Positions 38,693-49,493 of a DNA stretch of 64,000 nucleotides are shown here, one piece after another. A program made the position numbers and the translations under genes. Numbering within the stretch: position 1 is the first letter of the stretch; each line of letters starts with the position of its first letter. The notes under the pieces are model-generated. The model made no database searches. It worked only from the letters and a program-made list of their open reading frames with translations, and was not told where the DNA came from. Source of the DNA: Rusavskia elegans (taxonomy: Eukaryota; Ascomycota; Lecanoromycetes; Teloschistales; Teloschistaceae); NCBI GenBank assembly GCA_011316305.1, contig SAUG01000127.1:1-64000 (forward strand), written 5' to 3'.

Positions 38693-39302
38693 AAATAATT
38701 GGAAATTTTCTATTTAAAGAAATTATATTTAGATTATATTGATTATTTATATAATCGGCTTTATATACGGTAATTTAGAATTAGAATTAAATTTTATAAT
38801 TTATATAATCTATATTATATAACGTTTCGTAATTTTCGTAGAAATATAGCAAAAAGTTATAGATTTTAGATGTCAAATATAGACCTGCGTTGATCTAGTA
38901 GAATTATTAAAAGATACGGTCGTAATTTAAAAAAAAGATTATTTTTTATATTTAATTCTTTGATTATTACTAGTTTGGATGATATATATCTTCGATCGTA
39001 ATATAATACTATTAAAACTTTTCGAAAAGAATCTGAATATAGTTAATTCTATAATGTTGCGCAATAGTTATTCTATATAGAAAAGTCGACTACTAAGGAG
39101 CGGTGTGAGTTCTATTGGATAGAGCCCCCTGCTAGCGCTCCCGCCTTGTTGCGAGACCAAGGTTGTTGCGAAGGATTGTTGCGCTCCGAAGACACAACGA
39201 GAAAATGACTGCCATCACACGATACAGCTTCCAATAGGATTGTTGTATATTCACCATCCCGCCGTTGTATTGTGCGGTTCATATACCCGACTCGATTCAA
39301 GT
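38693..39302. other. Right edge of the RIP block and 5' flank of the next gene
   Basis: AT-rich, noncoding DNA to about 39,080, then an abrupt return to normal composition. A short imperfect inverted repeat (CTATTGGAT near 39,113, TCCAATAG near 39,230) lies in the flank. No other feature is seen. Confidence 0.5.
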
Positions 39303-39958
39303 ATGGATTCAGCGTCGGAGAACCCTGTCACGCCTACCATCCATTACACATCACACGAACTTACCCCAAAAGCCCAAGCTCCTGAAGGAAAAGCAGCAGT
39401 GCTTGCGGCTACTTCTAAGTGGATAGGACTTTGGATGACGGTCAGCACGAAATTGTCAAATATCGTAACCCGTAAGATCGACATTACCATCGGTCGTCTC
39501 ACCTTCATCATCAGCGTCGTAGCTGTGATCGTGGCAGTGCTGTCGTACGGCTACGGCGCCGCTTCCTATCATGTCGCTAAGAGCGCCTACCAACTACAGC
39601 AGCGCGAATTCTGCATGGCCCATGGTGATGATCCTGTACGTGTGTAAATCTCGGTTCCTTTATACTTGAATACTTCTTTGGGCCGTGACTGATGGGACCG
39701 CAGCAAGTGGTGGCGTCAAACCACTGCCAGCATTTGATCGCTAAGCCAATAGATGCTGTTATCGAGGAGAGAGCGGTAGCGCTAGATGAGTCAGAGCAAG
39801 TGATTGCCGAGGGGGGAATGCCCATATCGTTTGAGCATTTCGAAGAGGAGCGTGGGGAGATATCAGGAACTTGTCGCGATACACATCCGTTCGACGTCTT
39901 GCCTCAATGCCCCCGACGGCTTACGTCCAAGGGATTGAGTCGCATTACGCAGGAATAG
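39303..39958 (+). CDS. Small single-pass membrane protein, unknown function
   Basis: Two exons (39,303-39,635; 39,704-39,958) join in phase 0 across a 68-nt intron with GTACGT donor and CCGCAG acceptor, giving 195 aa. The first ATG of the open frame is at 39,303; the frame extends upstream only through non-ATG codons. Residues about 62-87 form one hydrophobic helix (LTFIISVVAVIVAVL then a Gly/Ala/Tyr run), followed by a basic/polar stretch with a QQREFCMAHG motif. Two further Cys-containing segments and an acidic region follow. The helix-REFC-H-C layout recurs in small fungal hypothetical proteins, but I know of no function. It is the first gene after the transposon block. Confidence 0.6.
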
Positions 39959-41123
39959 ACTTGGGACAGGACTTGAAAATGAGTTCTAAATAGCGGGACA
40001 GTAGCCTAGTGCAGCTGAAAAGGGGCCATCTATCTTTGTGACCCTACGTACTTCTATTCAAATCTTTAGTACGTATTTATAACGTCTTTTATTTACCATT
40101 CGTTGGATATCTGACAGCTTTTCCCATTACAGTTCGATGCCCTGCCAGAGTTCTTTCTTGCCGCGGTCAAGGCCAAGAAAGATCCGGTCTCAAATAAACG
40201 ATCAATTTTATTATATACGAGAGCGAGCGGAAAAGAGAATTTAAAGATAACGTAGAGCAACGCGGATTTCTTCGCAGGTTGGTCAAAGGTATATTGTATC
40301 ACTTTGGCTGCCTGAATGTATAGACCCTGGTTTATAAAATTTCCTCGACGATATACGTCTTACAATACCTCCCAATACAACCCTACGGAGGTGGCGCTAT
40401 TTCCCCTCGGCAAGTAATTCATTTCAGTATTATTTTCCGAGACCACTGATACGATACATCCACAGATCTCTCCCGGCCTTGAAAACTACCAAGCGTACGA
40501 TATGCAAGGTTCCTGACAAACGACGGTACCCGTTCCCTTAATCCCAATAGACTGATCTAGAAACGCGTGACCAGACGACATGGAATCAACTAATTTACTG
40601 GTGGAACGGAGCGCGGACCAGGATTGGAGGCGATCAAACGTACCAGCTACGAGAAGCTGCCGCTTCAGAGGGTTCTGGCTCATAGAAGATGAATTCCTAG
40701 GCGCTGACTCTTTCGAGCTGAAACGACCAACCCAGAGTGCAGCCAGCTTGACCGGATCCTGTAAATCAGCCGCTCACCGATGTGGCTGTATAACAACATC
40801 TTGATCGGACCTGTCTGGAAAGTAAAGACCTGTACGAGCGATAGCCACCCTGAGCTCAAGCTTGAGATACGCATCTCGTCCTGAGCTGTCAATAGAAGTA
40901 ATTGATTCGAGCTGCTAGAAGACGTCATAGACTTGCGAAGGAAGTCTTAAAGTTGCTCTGCGTGATTCTGAAAAACGACCCGTTCCCGGATGTAAGGTTC
41001 AAATATGACGGCGAGGGCAGAAGGGCCGTATCCAGATTGGTTTCAGAACGATTGCGAAAATTCTAATGGGAATCTACCAGCACAAAAGGCTGGCCTTTCT
41101 GCTGCTCTTGGAGTCGTGTAGTC
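39959..41123. other. Intergenic, no gene seen
   Basis: Normal composition. Short open frames occur on both strands without recognisable domains and without splice sites linking them. A few AT-rich patches near 40,060-40,240 may be mildly RIP-mutated. Nothing else supported. Confidence 0.5.
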
Positions 41124-42173
41124 CTAGAGCCGTTCTAACCTGGTTGAAGAAGCACCTGATGGAGAGTCTGTCCGTTTATGCAACGACGTCAAGTATTCGA
41201 TAACGCCTTCCTGGTCGCCAGCTGCGAAACAGTGGTTTACCGCATAGGCTTCCATTGACATCCCCTTTTTAGCTGCATCGATTGGTAGTCGACCTTTGGA
41301 GTCCGGTATAGCGGGATCAGCTCCCCATGCGACGAGCAATTTAACAGCGTCTAGGTGTCCGGTGCGCGCTGCTGCATGGAGAGGGGTTTCGCGACCCAGC
41401 ACCCAGTCAGCTTGCTCAGCAGCCTCTGGACGATCTTCGAATTCGAGGCGTCTGACGTCGGCAGCGGCTCCCCTCTTCAAGAGGTACTCCATAACTTCAA
41501 GGCGGTCGGGCAGCTGTCGATGAACGGCGTACCACAGTAAATGGCCGCATCTGAATGTTTCGGGCCCACCTCTTTCAATTAGCAGTTCGATCGTACTAAA
41601 GGGCGCCTTCCACATGGCAACGGATACTGGAGTTTGGCCCATCTTGCCTCCCTGACAGATCCTCTCCGTGTTGGGGTCGGCGCCGTGATCGAGTAGCCAC
41701 CGAGTCAGATGCTCATCGTCGAGATATTCTGCCAACACCCCAGGCTGGAAAGGATAGTCGGGGTCGTTGATGTTGTAGCCGTGATCAAGGCAAAGCTGCA
41801 TGAAGGGATAGGACTTTTGTTCCAACGCATATCGAAAATGGAACCCCTCGATTTGGAGGCCATGCTCAAGCAGACATGAGGCGACAGCCAGATGGCCATT
41901 TTTAATTGCTGAAATAAACGCTCTGCCGAAGCCGGCCATGTAAGTATTCCAATCGTCCAAGATTCTCTTCACAGTAGCCAGATCGCCTGCAGCACTGGCT
42001 TCTTCGACATGGGCGTATTCAGGTGGCGTCGGACTGGGCGAGAATGGAGACGATGAATATGGTCCTTGCAGGAATTGGTCAAAATCGAAGTCGGGTGGCG
42101 ATGAACATTGCTGGGCAAGAGAGTCGCGATATTCAGTGTTCAGACCGTCACTAGCCGAACCGTCGGCCACCAT
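41124..42173 (-). CDS. Ankyrin-repeat protein
   Basis: A single exon encodes 349 aa from an ATG at 42,173. The first 50 residues are Ser/Pro-rich and probably disordered. From about residue 55 a run of ankyrin units follows: ASAAGDLATVKRIL, AIKNGHLAVASCLLEHG, LTRWLLDHGADPN, TIELLIERGG, LEVMEYLLKRGA, and the best-conserved unit TPLHAAARTGHLDAVKLLV with WGADPAIPDSKGRLPIDAA near 275-310. Ankyrin stacks bind other proteins; no enzymatic domain is attached, so partner and role are open. Divergent from the gene at 42,690, with about 500 bp between the starts, so the two may share a promoter region. Confidence 0.85.
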   Translation of the reverse strand: MVADGSASDGLNTEYRDSLAQQCSSPPDFDFDQFLQGPYSSSPFSPSPTPPEYAHVEEASAAGDLATVKRILDDWNTYMAGFGRAFISAIKNGHLAVASCLLEHGLQIEGFHFRYALEQKSYPFMQLCLDHGYNINDPDYPFQPGVLAEYLDDEHLTRWLLDHGADPNTERICQGGKMGQTPVSVAMWKAPFSTIELLIERGGPETFRCGHLLWYAVHRQLPDRLEVMEYLLKRGAAADVRRLEFEDRPEAAEQADWVLGRETPLHAAARTGHLDAVKLLVAWGADPAIPDSKGRLPIDAAKKGMSMEAYAVNHCFAAGDQEGVIEYLTSLHKRTDSPSGASSTRLERL

Positions 42174-42689
42174 GGCGTTTCACTCAGGTCACTTTCGAGC
42201 TGGCGGCAAAGAGTCATCTGCGGACATATTGACTATAAAGAATTCGAGAGCAGGTGCATAGCAGGTGCATCTGGTTTGCGTCGCGAAAGAGAATGGCGGG
42301 GAAACATGTTGGGTTTATGTCATCAGTGACACTAGTGTTCAACACGACTAGTGCCATCACGTGTGCAGGCTGCCGCCAAGCAATCCTGGCAATCCAAGAG
42401 CTCTCTCTCTACCCCCTCGTACGTCCTTCTTCCAGCCTCTGCGGGATAAAGGTAATCAATCCTGTCTGACACTCGTGATTTTGGCGTCTCCCAAGACAGC
42501 TACATTCACTACGTGACTATCATCTCCTGTCTTTTCTCTGTGGGCTAGTCGTCTTTGGATGCAGCACGCGTCACGGCTTCCTTTCTAGCCAAGTCTCCGA
42601 TACATCGACTTCTGCGCATCCACAATATCCTTGCATCAAGCTGGCTGACCAACATTCTTCCTTGCGTTGCCTTCCTGCAAGCGTCCATC
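42174..42689. promoter_or_regulatory. Divergent intergenic region
   Basis: These 516 bp separate the starts of the ankyrin gene (minus) and the 189-aa gene (plus) and presumably contain both promoters. The plus-strand frame of the latter extends back to 42,555, so a longer N-terminus is possible. No specific regulatory motif was recognised. Confidence 0.4.
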
Positions 42690-43259
42690 ATGGCCGATGC
42701 TCAGATCAACCAGGCTGGCAATCGGCTAAAGTGTAAGGTTGCAATGAACAAAATGGCAATTGTCAGGTTCGGGGAAGAAGTCCAAGGATTTAAGAGATTT
42801 TGTATCGCTACCGAGGATCTCAATTCATGCCATGGTGTGGCTATTATTTCGAGGAAGGCAGCCGTTCTTGGCCATATTGCCCCTCGTCACCCGCACTTCC
42901 CACCTGGAGAGACTTATGCCGAGTACTTCACCGGTGGCATGACTCAACTGGTCAAACTGGCTGAGAACAAAGAATGTTTTGAGAACCAAGGGACAAATGG
43001 AGTCTTGGTCGTCGGCTTTGAGGTGGTCAAAACACAAGGAGCTGACGTCAGGCAACATGTGCTCCCATACCAAGTGTCTGCCATGGCAGAATCACTGCAA
43101 AAGAGCCTTGGACTCGATGCCAAAGTGGTGGAGTATGGCCCCGTCATGAAGAGCAGCCACATTACACGTCCAGACCAGGGCAAGGTTTTCATCGAGGGGT
43201 TCGAGTCCGGGCAACTACCGGTCATGTGGGTCGAGGAGAACCAAGTGCACTTAACGTAA
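42690..43259 (+). CDS. Conserved fungal protein of unknown function
   Basis: The preferred start is the ATG at 42,690 (context ATCATGGCC), giving 189 aa; the frame is open back to 42,555. The protein is compact and mixed alpha/beta by eye, without signal peptide or membrane helix. The most distinctive stretch is ATEDLNSCHGVAIISRKAAV followed by LGHIAPR, then TGGMTQLVKLAENKECF and a valine-rich strand. Similar Thr-x-Leu-x-x-Cys-x-x-Val patterns followed by a His-containing strand occur in fungal hypothetical proteins, and the Cys/His placement loosely recalls the CheD deamidase fold. That resemblance is only by eye and no function should be inferred from it. Confidence 0.65.
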   Translation: MADAQINQAGNRLKCKVAMNKMAIVRFGEEVQGFKRFCIATEDLNSCHGVAIISRKAAVLGHIAPRHPHFPPGETYAEYFTGGMTQLVKLAENKECFENQGTNGVLVVGFEVVKTQGADVRQHVLPYQVSAMAESLQKSLGLDAKVVEYGPVMKSSHITRPDQGKVFIEGFESGQLPVMWVEENQVHLT

Positions 43260-43357
43260 TAGCAAATAAGTCACTGTCTGTTGGCGGTATCCCCAGCGCT
43301 AGACGTTATGAAGCTCCCCTAACAACGATCGGATCGTTCTTGAAGTATCTGTAAGAC

Positions 43358-44792
43358 TTAGACAGCCTTCCCGATCTCAAGATCTTCCTCCGATACTTCC
43401 CATAAATCTTGCGGAAACTCAAAAGGGTCAAAGGTCGCGGCGGGAAGGTTGAGAACTTGCGCATGACCCAGGCTACACGACTCTGTCTTGGTCGTCCGGT
43501 CTTGCGTGGCGAAAATGGGCTTGCGGTGGTTCTGGATAAGCCGGGATCTTTGACATCGATCACATGCATCGCGGCCACTACAATGATGTCCGTTGATAAA
43601 GATGTTGTAGATGGGTTTCAGGACAGGTAGACATGCCGAGACGATACCGATAGCATTTTCGACAAATGCCCACGTGCTTACGTCGACCAGATCCCCTAAC
43701 CAGTGATCAGCACGAATTCCTATGAGCGAGTTAATATGCCCTTACACGTTGGGTCTTTGCTGCTGATCTTGTCCATCGTGATACATCGATAGACGCTTCC
43801 AATGCAGACGCTGGGAAATGTTCTCACATCAGCACGTGGATCAACAGCAAACGAGATATCTGACTTACAAACTTCCTAACAAGAAGATCCCCGCGATTTG
43901 GATCTTCCACCTCCGTTCTAATTGCAACGACCAGACTATGCGTATGGGTAACATAAGAGTCACGATATCAGTAGCAACGTTGACGATACCGATGATAAGA
44001 CCTGCCAAGGGCAGGTTGACACAATATTCAGGTTGGATCGCCATGTTCCATGCCGCTTCGATTGGTCGACATTGGAAGAGGAGGATAAGGAACTCCGCGA
44101 TACTATAGGCAAGCACGAATGCTCCAATTGCCCATAGTACTTTCTTGAATGTCTGCTGTGAACCAAAGAGTCGTCGGTAGAGGAGGAGGACCGAGAGTTT
44201 CACCGTAGCCGTTCCTGCGACGTACAAAATCTCCATAGCAATGGCTGTCTAAAAGTTGTCTCTGTCAGTCAACCATGTTCTGTTTCATTGTATGTCTCTG
44301 TGCTCTTAAAGGTGTTGCAAAATTTCCTGAGGCTGTCGTGGTGAGCTGGCAGTAGACGTACCTTTGCAAAAGCCGAGGGGTCCCTGAGAAGGATGACATG
44401 TCTTCCTCCACCAAGCACAACTCCTAGGGTGCGCTGTTAATAATATATTGCTAGAAACTCAGCAATCGTGGCGATCATGGTTTACCATTGATAGTCCCAG
44501 CCAATTGACCGGTCAGTACAATCTGTTCCGGTCTCAGTCAGCCGGACTGGATATCATGACTTGTCCGATGCGCACTTACCAAAGAGATAACAATCAAGTG
44601 ATCATCAGCCTGCAATCTTGCCTCGCTTACTTTTCTCGAGTATAGTCTGAGGGCAACAGCAATGTATGCAAGAATGCAGGGTATCACGAGCCCGCTGATA
44701 TTAGCGGGTCGGCGGTCGTCATCGATATGATGCAGCTGATACAATTGCTCAGCAGGCGACAAACGATGGATTGGTGCCAGCGGATCCGCCAT
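43358..44792 (-). CDS. PTH11/fungal-rhodopsin-type seven-helix membrane protein
   Basis: Six exons assembled by splice sites and frame: 44,792-44,580; 44,522-44,486; 44,423-44,362; 44,248-43,869; 43,810-43,746; 43,695-43,358. The introns are 57, 62, 113, 58 and 50 nt; the product is 364 aa. Diagnostic family blocks fall into place only with this splicing: ADDHLIVISL, GGGRH, EILYV, LLLYRRLF, the FQCRPIEAAWN loop, GSFVCIGSVYR, DPTWDLVDVSTWAFVENAIG and VSACLPVLKPIYN. Seven hydrophobic helices follow the rhodopsin-domain layout; the C-terminal tail of about 90 residues is cytoplasmic and polar. Related proteins (PTH11 class) are plasma-membrane receptors linked to surface or nutrient sensing. No CFEM domain is present. 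Ligand unknown. Confidence 0.85.
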
Positions 44793-45996
44793 GTTTGAAA
44801 TACTCGTCGCCGCCGGTAAATGCGGCAAACGACGGCGATTCGATTCTCTGTCGCAATTGACGCCTTGTCGGCCCAATAGTATTCTTCCGAACCCACGATG
44901 TCGGAGGAAGATCCAAATGCATACTCGATGGCGGGAACTCTCTTCTTGATATGGAATATGCTCCGAAGGTAGAGGCTGAGACTGTTCTGCTTCGTTCTCC
45001 GGCACAGCATCTCAGGAGCTGCCTTGAGACTTACTGCGAGCATTGATTGATTCATGGGTGCATTGCATTCCATGGTGATTGGTATGTCTGGAATACCACA
45101 TCTACTGTGCCTCGAAAAGGAGTTCAGAATGGTATTTGGTGTTTTGTTATGCAAGCACAGTCACCTTGGGTGTGCTTGGAGGAGATGGGAGTGGGTGGAG
45201 TGGAGGACACGAGAGGGGCACAGACCTACGGATAAGGCACCTTGCATGCAGCTGTTCACCACGCAGGCACGCACAGGAAACCCATGCACGAAGACAAAAA
45301 TAGACATGCAGCGCGTTCGAAGAAGACATTTTTCTGGGGGCCAAAATCGTCCAGCATTCTTTTCTTACCCGTGGGATCCCAGCTTCAGAAAGATCTCGAA
45401 TGAGAGACAATCCCGTATGGGGGAGCCCAAGATGGAATGGACATGCACACCATGGAGGGCATCTGTGCCTGATGGTGCAATGGACATCATGTTCAAACCT
45501 GGTGGGTGTAGAGTGCTATCGTGGTAAAGCAGATGATACGACTACCACCGAACAAGCCTTGATTCGAGCTTGCGACACAAAAAGTCGATTGTCTCTCATA
45601 GAAAGGTAAGTGTCTTTCATATTTGTCAGCATGACACTGCCAAGGTGGGCTGGATTTGATTGGTTACGACTTCTTTTGCCAACAGCCAATTATGTTAAGA
45701 TGTCAAAAGGCCAATGCCAAGGCCACTATACTTAAACGGGCCAGTCTCCGCTTAGCGATTGGCTCTTGATGAACCTCTTGAGCCTCACATAGATTACATA
45801 ATCAAACTCGATGACTGAAGTTCCATGTTCCAATAAATTAGTGTTGGGGTTTCATCCTCGCCACTGCAAATCAAATCCGGTCCATATCCATGCAAACCCT
45901 GCTTACCCCTTCCCTTATTCTCAGCAAACATCTTTTATGGACAGCTCGAGACTGTGTTGCTGGGTATGTACCCAGTGATCTGTCTTATCCGTATGA
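44793..45996. other. Divergent intergenic region, receptor and transporter
   Basis: 1.2 kb between two divergent starts. Several open frames of up to about 150 codons overlap on both strands but lack domains, consistent splice sites and plausible starts. Probably promoters and leaders of the receptor gene and the MFS gene. Confidence 0.45.
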
Positions 45997-47472
45997 ATGC
46001 CGGTGACGTATCCAGATGATGTCATGGCCATGGCCATGGACACCAGAATTGATGGAGATCATGAGCCTCCACCCGACGGTGGCTATGGATGGGTGTGTGT
46101 GGCAGCCTGTTTCATAATCAATTGCTTTACCTGGGGCATCGTTTCGGTAAGTCGGAATGTATGGGAGTTTCTACAGACATTGTATGACCGTCGCTGCATA
46201 GTCTTACGGGGTGTATCTCTCCTATTATCTCAGGTACGACTCCTTTCCTGGAGCTAGGTCCCTGGATTTTGCCTTTGTTGGCGGCAGCACTTTCGGCGCC
46301 GCCATGCTGGTTGCTCCACTCGTTACCTTTCTCGCCCGCAAATTCGGAACCCGAGCTCCAATGTTCGCCGGCGTTATCGCGCTTGCGGGAGGCTTCATCG
46401 CAGCCTCGTTCGCCTCTGAAGCTTGGCATCTGTACCTTTGCCAAGGCGTCCTGGTCGGCGTCGGTGTGGGCTTCATCTACATACCAAGCATCGCTATTCT
46501 GTCCCAGTGGTTCTCCAAGAGGCGCAGCTTGGCCAACGGCATCACCTCTGCTGGGTCCGGCATCGGTGGCGTCATCTTCTCCCTCATCACCGGCAGTATG
46601 ATCGAGAAGATCTCACCCGCGTGGTCGCTACGCATCACGGGCATCATCGCATTCGTATTGACCTTGATAGCGGTGGTGTTGACCAGGGATAGGAACCACG
46701 TCATCCAGCCCGCACAACATCCGTTTGATACCAAGCTCCTCTCTCAAAAGAAAGTCTGGCTTCTTCTCGCATGGGCTTTTATCAGCATGCTTGGCTATAT
46801 CACGCTTCTCTACTCTCTGCCGGACTTCGCTTTATCCATTGGCCTTTCGCGCGCCCAGGCGACAGATGCCATAACGTTTCTGAATCTGGGTACCGCTGTT
46901 GGCCGCCCCTTTATTGGTTATCTTAGCGACCGTTATGGGAGAATCAAGGTTCCGGCTACCCTCACATTAATCTGCGGCATATCATGTTTTGCCATTTGGC
47001 TTCCGGCAACTTCTTTCGGGGTCACTATTCTATTTGCTCTTATCAGTGGCGCCATCCTCGGGGTGTTCTGGGTCGTGAGTACAATTTCTCCTTCGATATC
47101 TTTCAGAGGAAGCCTGACCCTTCAAAGACCATCGGACCATTATGTGTGGAAGTCGCTGGACTACAACAGTTGCCATCGTTGTTGTCGCTGTCTTGGCTAA
47201 CCATCGTTCTGCCCACTTTTTGTGCGTGTGTCAAGCTGCATGGTGTGGAGGTCTTGAGCTAAGCAAACATAGTCTCGGAGGCTATTGCCCTGAAATTGCG
47301 ACGTCCAGGCTCTGGTTGCGAATATTTGTATCCGCAGATATTCACTGGCATAGCCTACATTGTTGCTAGCGCTTTCCTCTTCGAATTGCATAGGAGACAC
47401 CAAAAGAAAAGATCCCGGAGTGAAAACGCCCCACCAACACGCCACCAAGATGCTCGGAGGGAGCTCGTGTGA
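45997..47472 (+). CDS. Monocarboxylate-transporter-type MFS permease
   Basis: Four exons (45,997-46,146; 46,202-47,074; 47,128-47,221; 47,273-47,472) with introns of 55, 53 and 51 nt give 438 aa. The N-terminus carries the MCT-family signature PPDGGYGWVCVAACF at the start of helix 1. The cytoplasmic loop between helices 2 and 3 has ARKFGTRAP, and the C-terminal half has GRPFIGYLSDRYGRIKVPA, the loop 8-9 variant of the MFS motif. Twelve helices are expected; the last exon gives the final helix (IFTGIAYIVASAFLFELHRR) and a basic tail. MCT-type permeases move small carboxylates or related solutes across the plasma membrane, often with protons; the substrate here is unknown. Splicing of the last two introns restores the TIGPLCVEVAGL and SEAIALKLRRPGS blocks typical of fungal members. 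Confidence 0.88.
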
Positions 47473-48869
47473 GCTCTAGACGAAAAGACGGATGTCACTC
47501 ACTGTTGATAAGTTGGTCCGGTCCGTGTTTGCAGCTGCTGCTAGCCATGGGTAGCTAGCAAACCATATTGATCTTCCCGTAATCGTATCCAAAGGATGAT
47601 CCATGGTCTTGCAAAGCAGCGGCCCGGATCTCGGGTGATTCCTTTTGACATAAAGACATCATTGATCAAAAGCAGCCCCATCAACAACATAGATACAGGT
47701 CTTCGGACAGACGATGGTATGGTCGCTTATGGAAATAGGCAGAGCTCATCGCCCTGAGACCTCGCCGGCCTAAGTCCCTTGAAATTTTCCAGCTCCGGAT
47801 CCTATTCACGACGTCGCGTCACTCCGTTACAGTGACAGATCTCACATGTGAGTCTCCAGTATGAGGAAGACTCATGCTAGTAAGCTCGGCGTTCGGCTCC
47901 GACGGTTCTACAAAAGTGAATGCGCCTTTGTCTATGAACTCAACAATTACATTGGCGTCAGAATATCCACGTACCATACAGGCGGGCGCCCTAGTTCGGC
48001 TTTTGGTTCCTCAATAAGCAAATTACCATCCATGCTGTCGATGACCTTTGCTGCCTGCAGGGATGGTGTCATGTTATTCCAAGTGCCTGTGTCGTTCTCG
48101 AGACGTTGGCTTGGAGGAAGGGAACATAGGTTATATCCGGACGAGTGTGACTGCTGCCTGTGGAAAGGCCGTCTACTGGTCGGTTTATGGCGTAGGTAAC
48201 TTCGGACTCCGCTGGTTTGTTTGACATGGAGCAGCTTTTCATCGACTTTGAAGATATAGAGCCGTGGCGAGAAGGCAAAAGCATATCAACAGGTAAGATC
48301 GAGAAATGGTATGCTCGATGGGCATCCTTACAATTCTCAATCGCATTGGGGGTTAAGGATGCCAAGCCAACACAAGAGCTCAATACGGATGATATTATCA
48401 CCAGTCTGAATACTAGGATCTCCTGACGGTCTACATTTTTAGAGACGCCAGGCGGCCCCGTGGCGAGCAGAATCGTTCGGACACTTCGACTTGACGGATT
48501 GGGCACTCGAAACCATGACTACCAGCCAAATCGAATACTGGATTAGGCAATCGAGATCACGCCTGCCAGCCAAATCGTATACCCTGCCAATGCATGAGAT
48601 TATAAGGTAGGCTTAGTGTCCGGGTTTTTCTGCTCACCGCGAGGCGGCTCAACAGCCTCTACACTATTGGGCGGTCGCAAAGATATCCGCGTGCCCGTTA
48701 CAGCTAGCAGCCGCTGGGTTTCTACGGTTATACGACACGTTTCAAAACCTGGATCCGACCATAAGACCTGGCCTCGAAATTTCTCCTATTGACTACCATC
48801 GTGTGTACTGTCTTCTACCGTGCATTACACTGTCAAATCCTATAACTTTCGTCTCGACAGTATTCCGAT
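47473..48869. other. Intergenic with fragmentary frames
   Basis: No intact gene recognised. Plus-strand translations around 47,880-48,010 and 48,217-48,426 look protein-like in different frames (for instance TIQAGALVRLLVP, then MEQLFIDFEDIEPWREG), separated by stops. A decayed gene is possible, family not recognised. The last 300 bp probably contain the promoter of the gene at 48,870. Confidence 0.3.
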
Positions 48870-49493
48870 ATGCCTTTTCTACTTTGTAATATCCTGCTTG
48901 TCGTCTCTTGCTGTCAACTTTCCCCAAGCGCTCATGCGCTTCCGCCAGCAGCACCACCACAAGACCTCGCCGCTCCCCTCAAAATCAACACCTCCATCAA
49001 CCCTCCAATGGCCGTTAATTGTCACGGTTCTTTCTGGTGCACCCTCTATGGCGGAGACTTCATCAAAAAAGCATACCGTCTCGCCACCGAGGGTTATCCA
49101 GATACCCCTCTCGGTCCCAGTTGGAACCTCGGTCCCATGAACGACACGGCCTTTTACGCCGAAGGCGCTCATGCCGTCTGTATTCCAATTGATGGCAGTA
49201 TCAGCCAGGGCGGCTTTTGCGTCTTTGCACAAGGGCTGAAAGATCAAGGCGAGCAACCGGGTGTGACGGGGAAAATAATCAGATCGGCGCTGAGCAGGTT
49301 GGCAGAGAAGGAGTGTCGGATGTGTGGGAGTCTCGGGAATGAGGATTGGGGTTGGATTACGGCGAATTACGTGACTGGGCCGGTTTGTGGGGGTGTGTGT
49401 CCTGAGGCTCCTTATAAATCTGTGGAGCCAGTTGTTGAGACTAGTCGTCTTCTCGATTTGCATGGCGAGGATCGCGGTACTAGCCAATCTTAA
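48870..49493 (+). CDS. Kp4-like secreted cysteine-rich protein (killer-toxin family)
   Basis: One exon, 207 aa. The N-terminus is a typical signal peptide of about 23 residues ending in SAHA. The mature part follows the Kp4 layout: a first CxGSxxC motif (NCHGSFWC), a helix, a second Cys before a strand (VCIP), a GGFCVF block, a helix, then CRMCGS, a Trp/Gly-rich loop, and ANYVTGPVC with a final Cys pair. Kp4 of the smut-fungus virus and its ascomycete relatives (KP4-like proteins) are secreted and disulfide-bonded; the virus toxin blocks calcium channels of competitor fungi. Ascomycete homologues are proposed to act in fungal competition or plant interaction. Function here is inferred from family only. 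There are no frame breaks, so the gene looks intact. Confidence 0.72.
   Translation: MPFLLCNILLVVSCCQLSPSAHALPPAAPPQDLAAPLKINTSINPPMAVNCHGSFWCTLYGGDFIKKAYRLATEGYPDTPLGPSWNLGPMNDTAFYAEGAHAVCIPIDGSISQGGFCVFAQGLKDQGEQPGVTGKIIRSALSRLAEKECRMCGSLGNEDWGWITANYVTGPVCGGVCPEAPYKSVEPVVETSRLLDLHGEDRGTSQS

Noticed and set aside
13367..39080. CRISPR array or prophage as an explanation of the repeats
   Set aside because: The organism is a fungus; the repeats are LTRs with target duplications and retroelement domains.
43670..43750. Premature stop in the fungal-rhodopsin gene
   Set aside because: Splicing at CATAG after 26 nt gave a stop, but the acceptor GGTTAG makes a normal 50-nt intron and restores the DPTWDLVDVSTW block.
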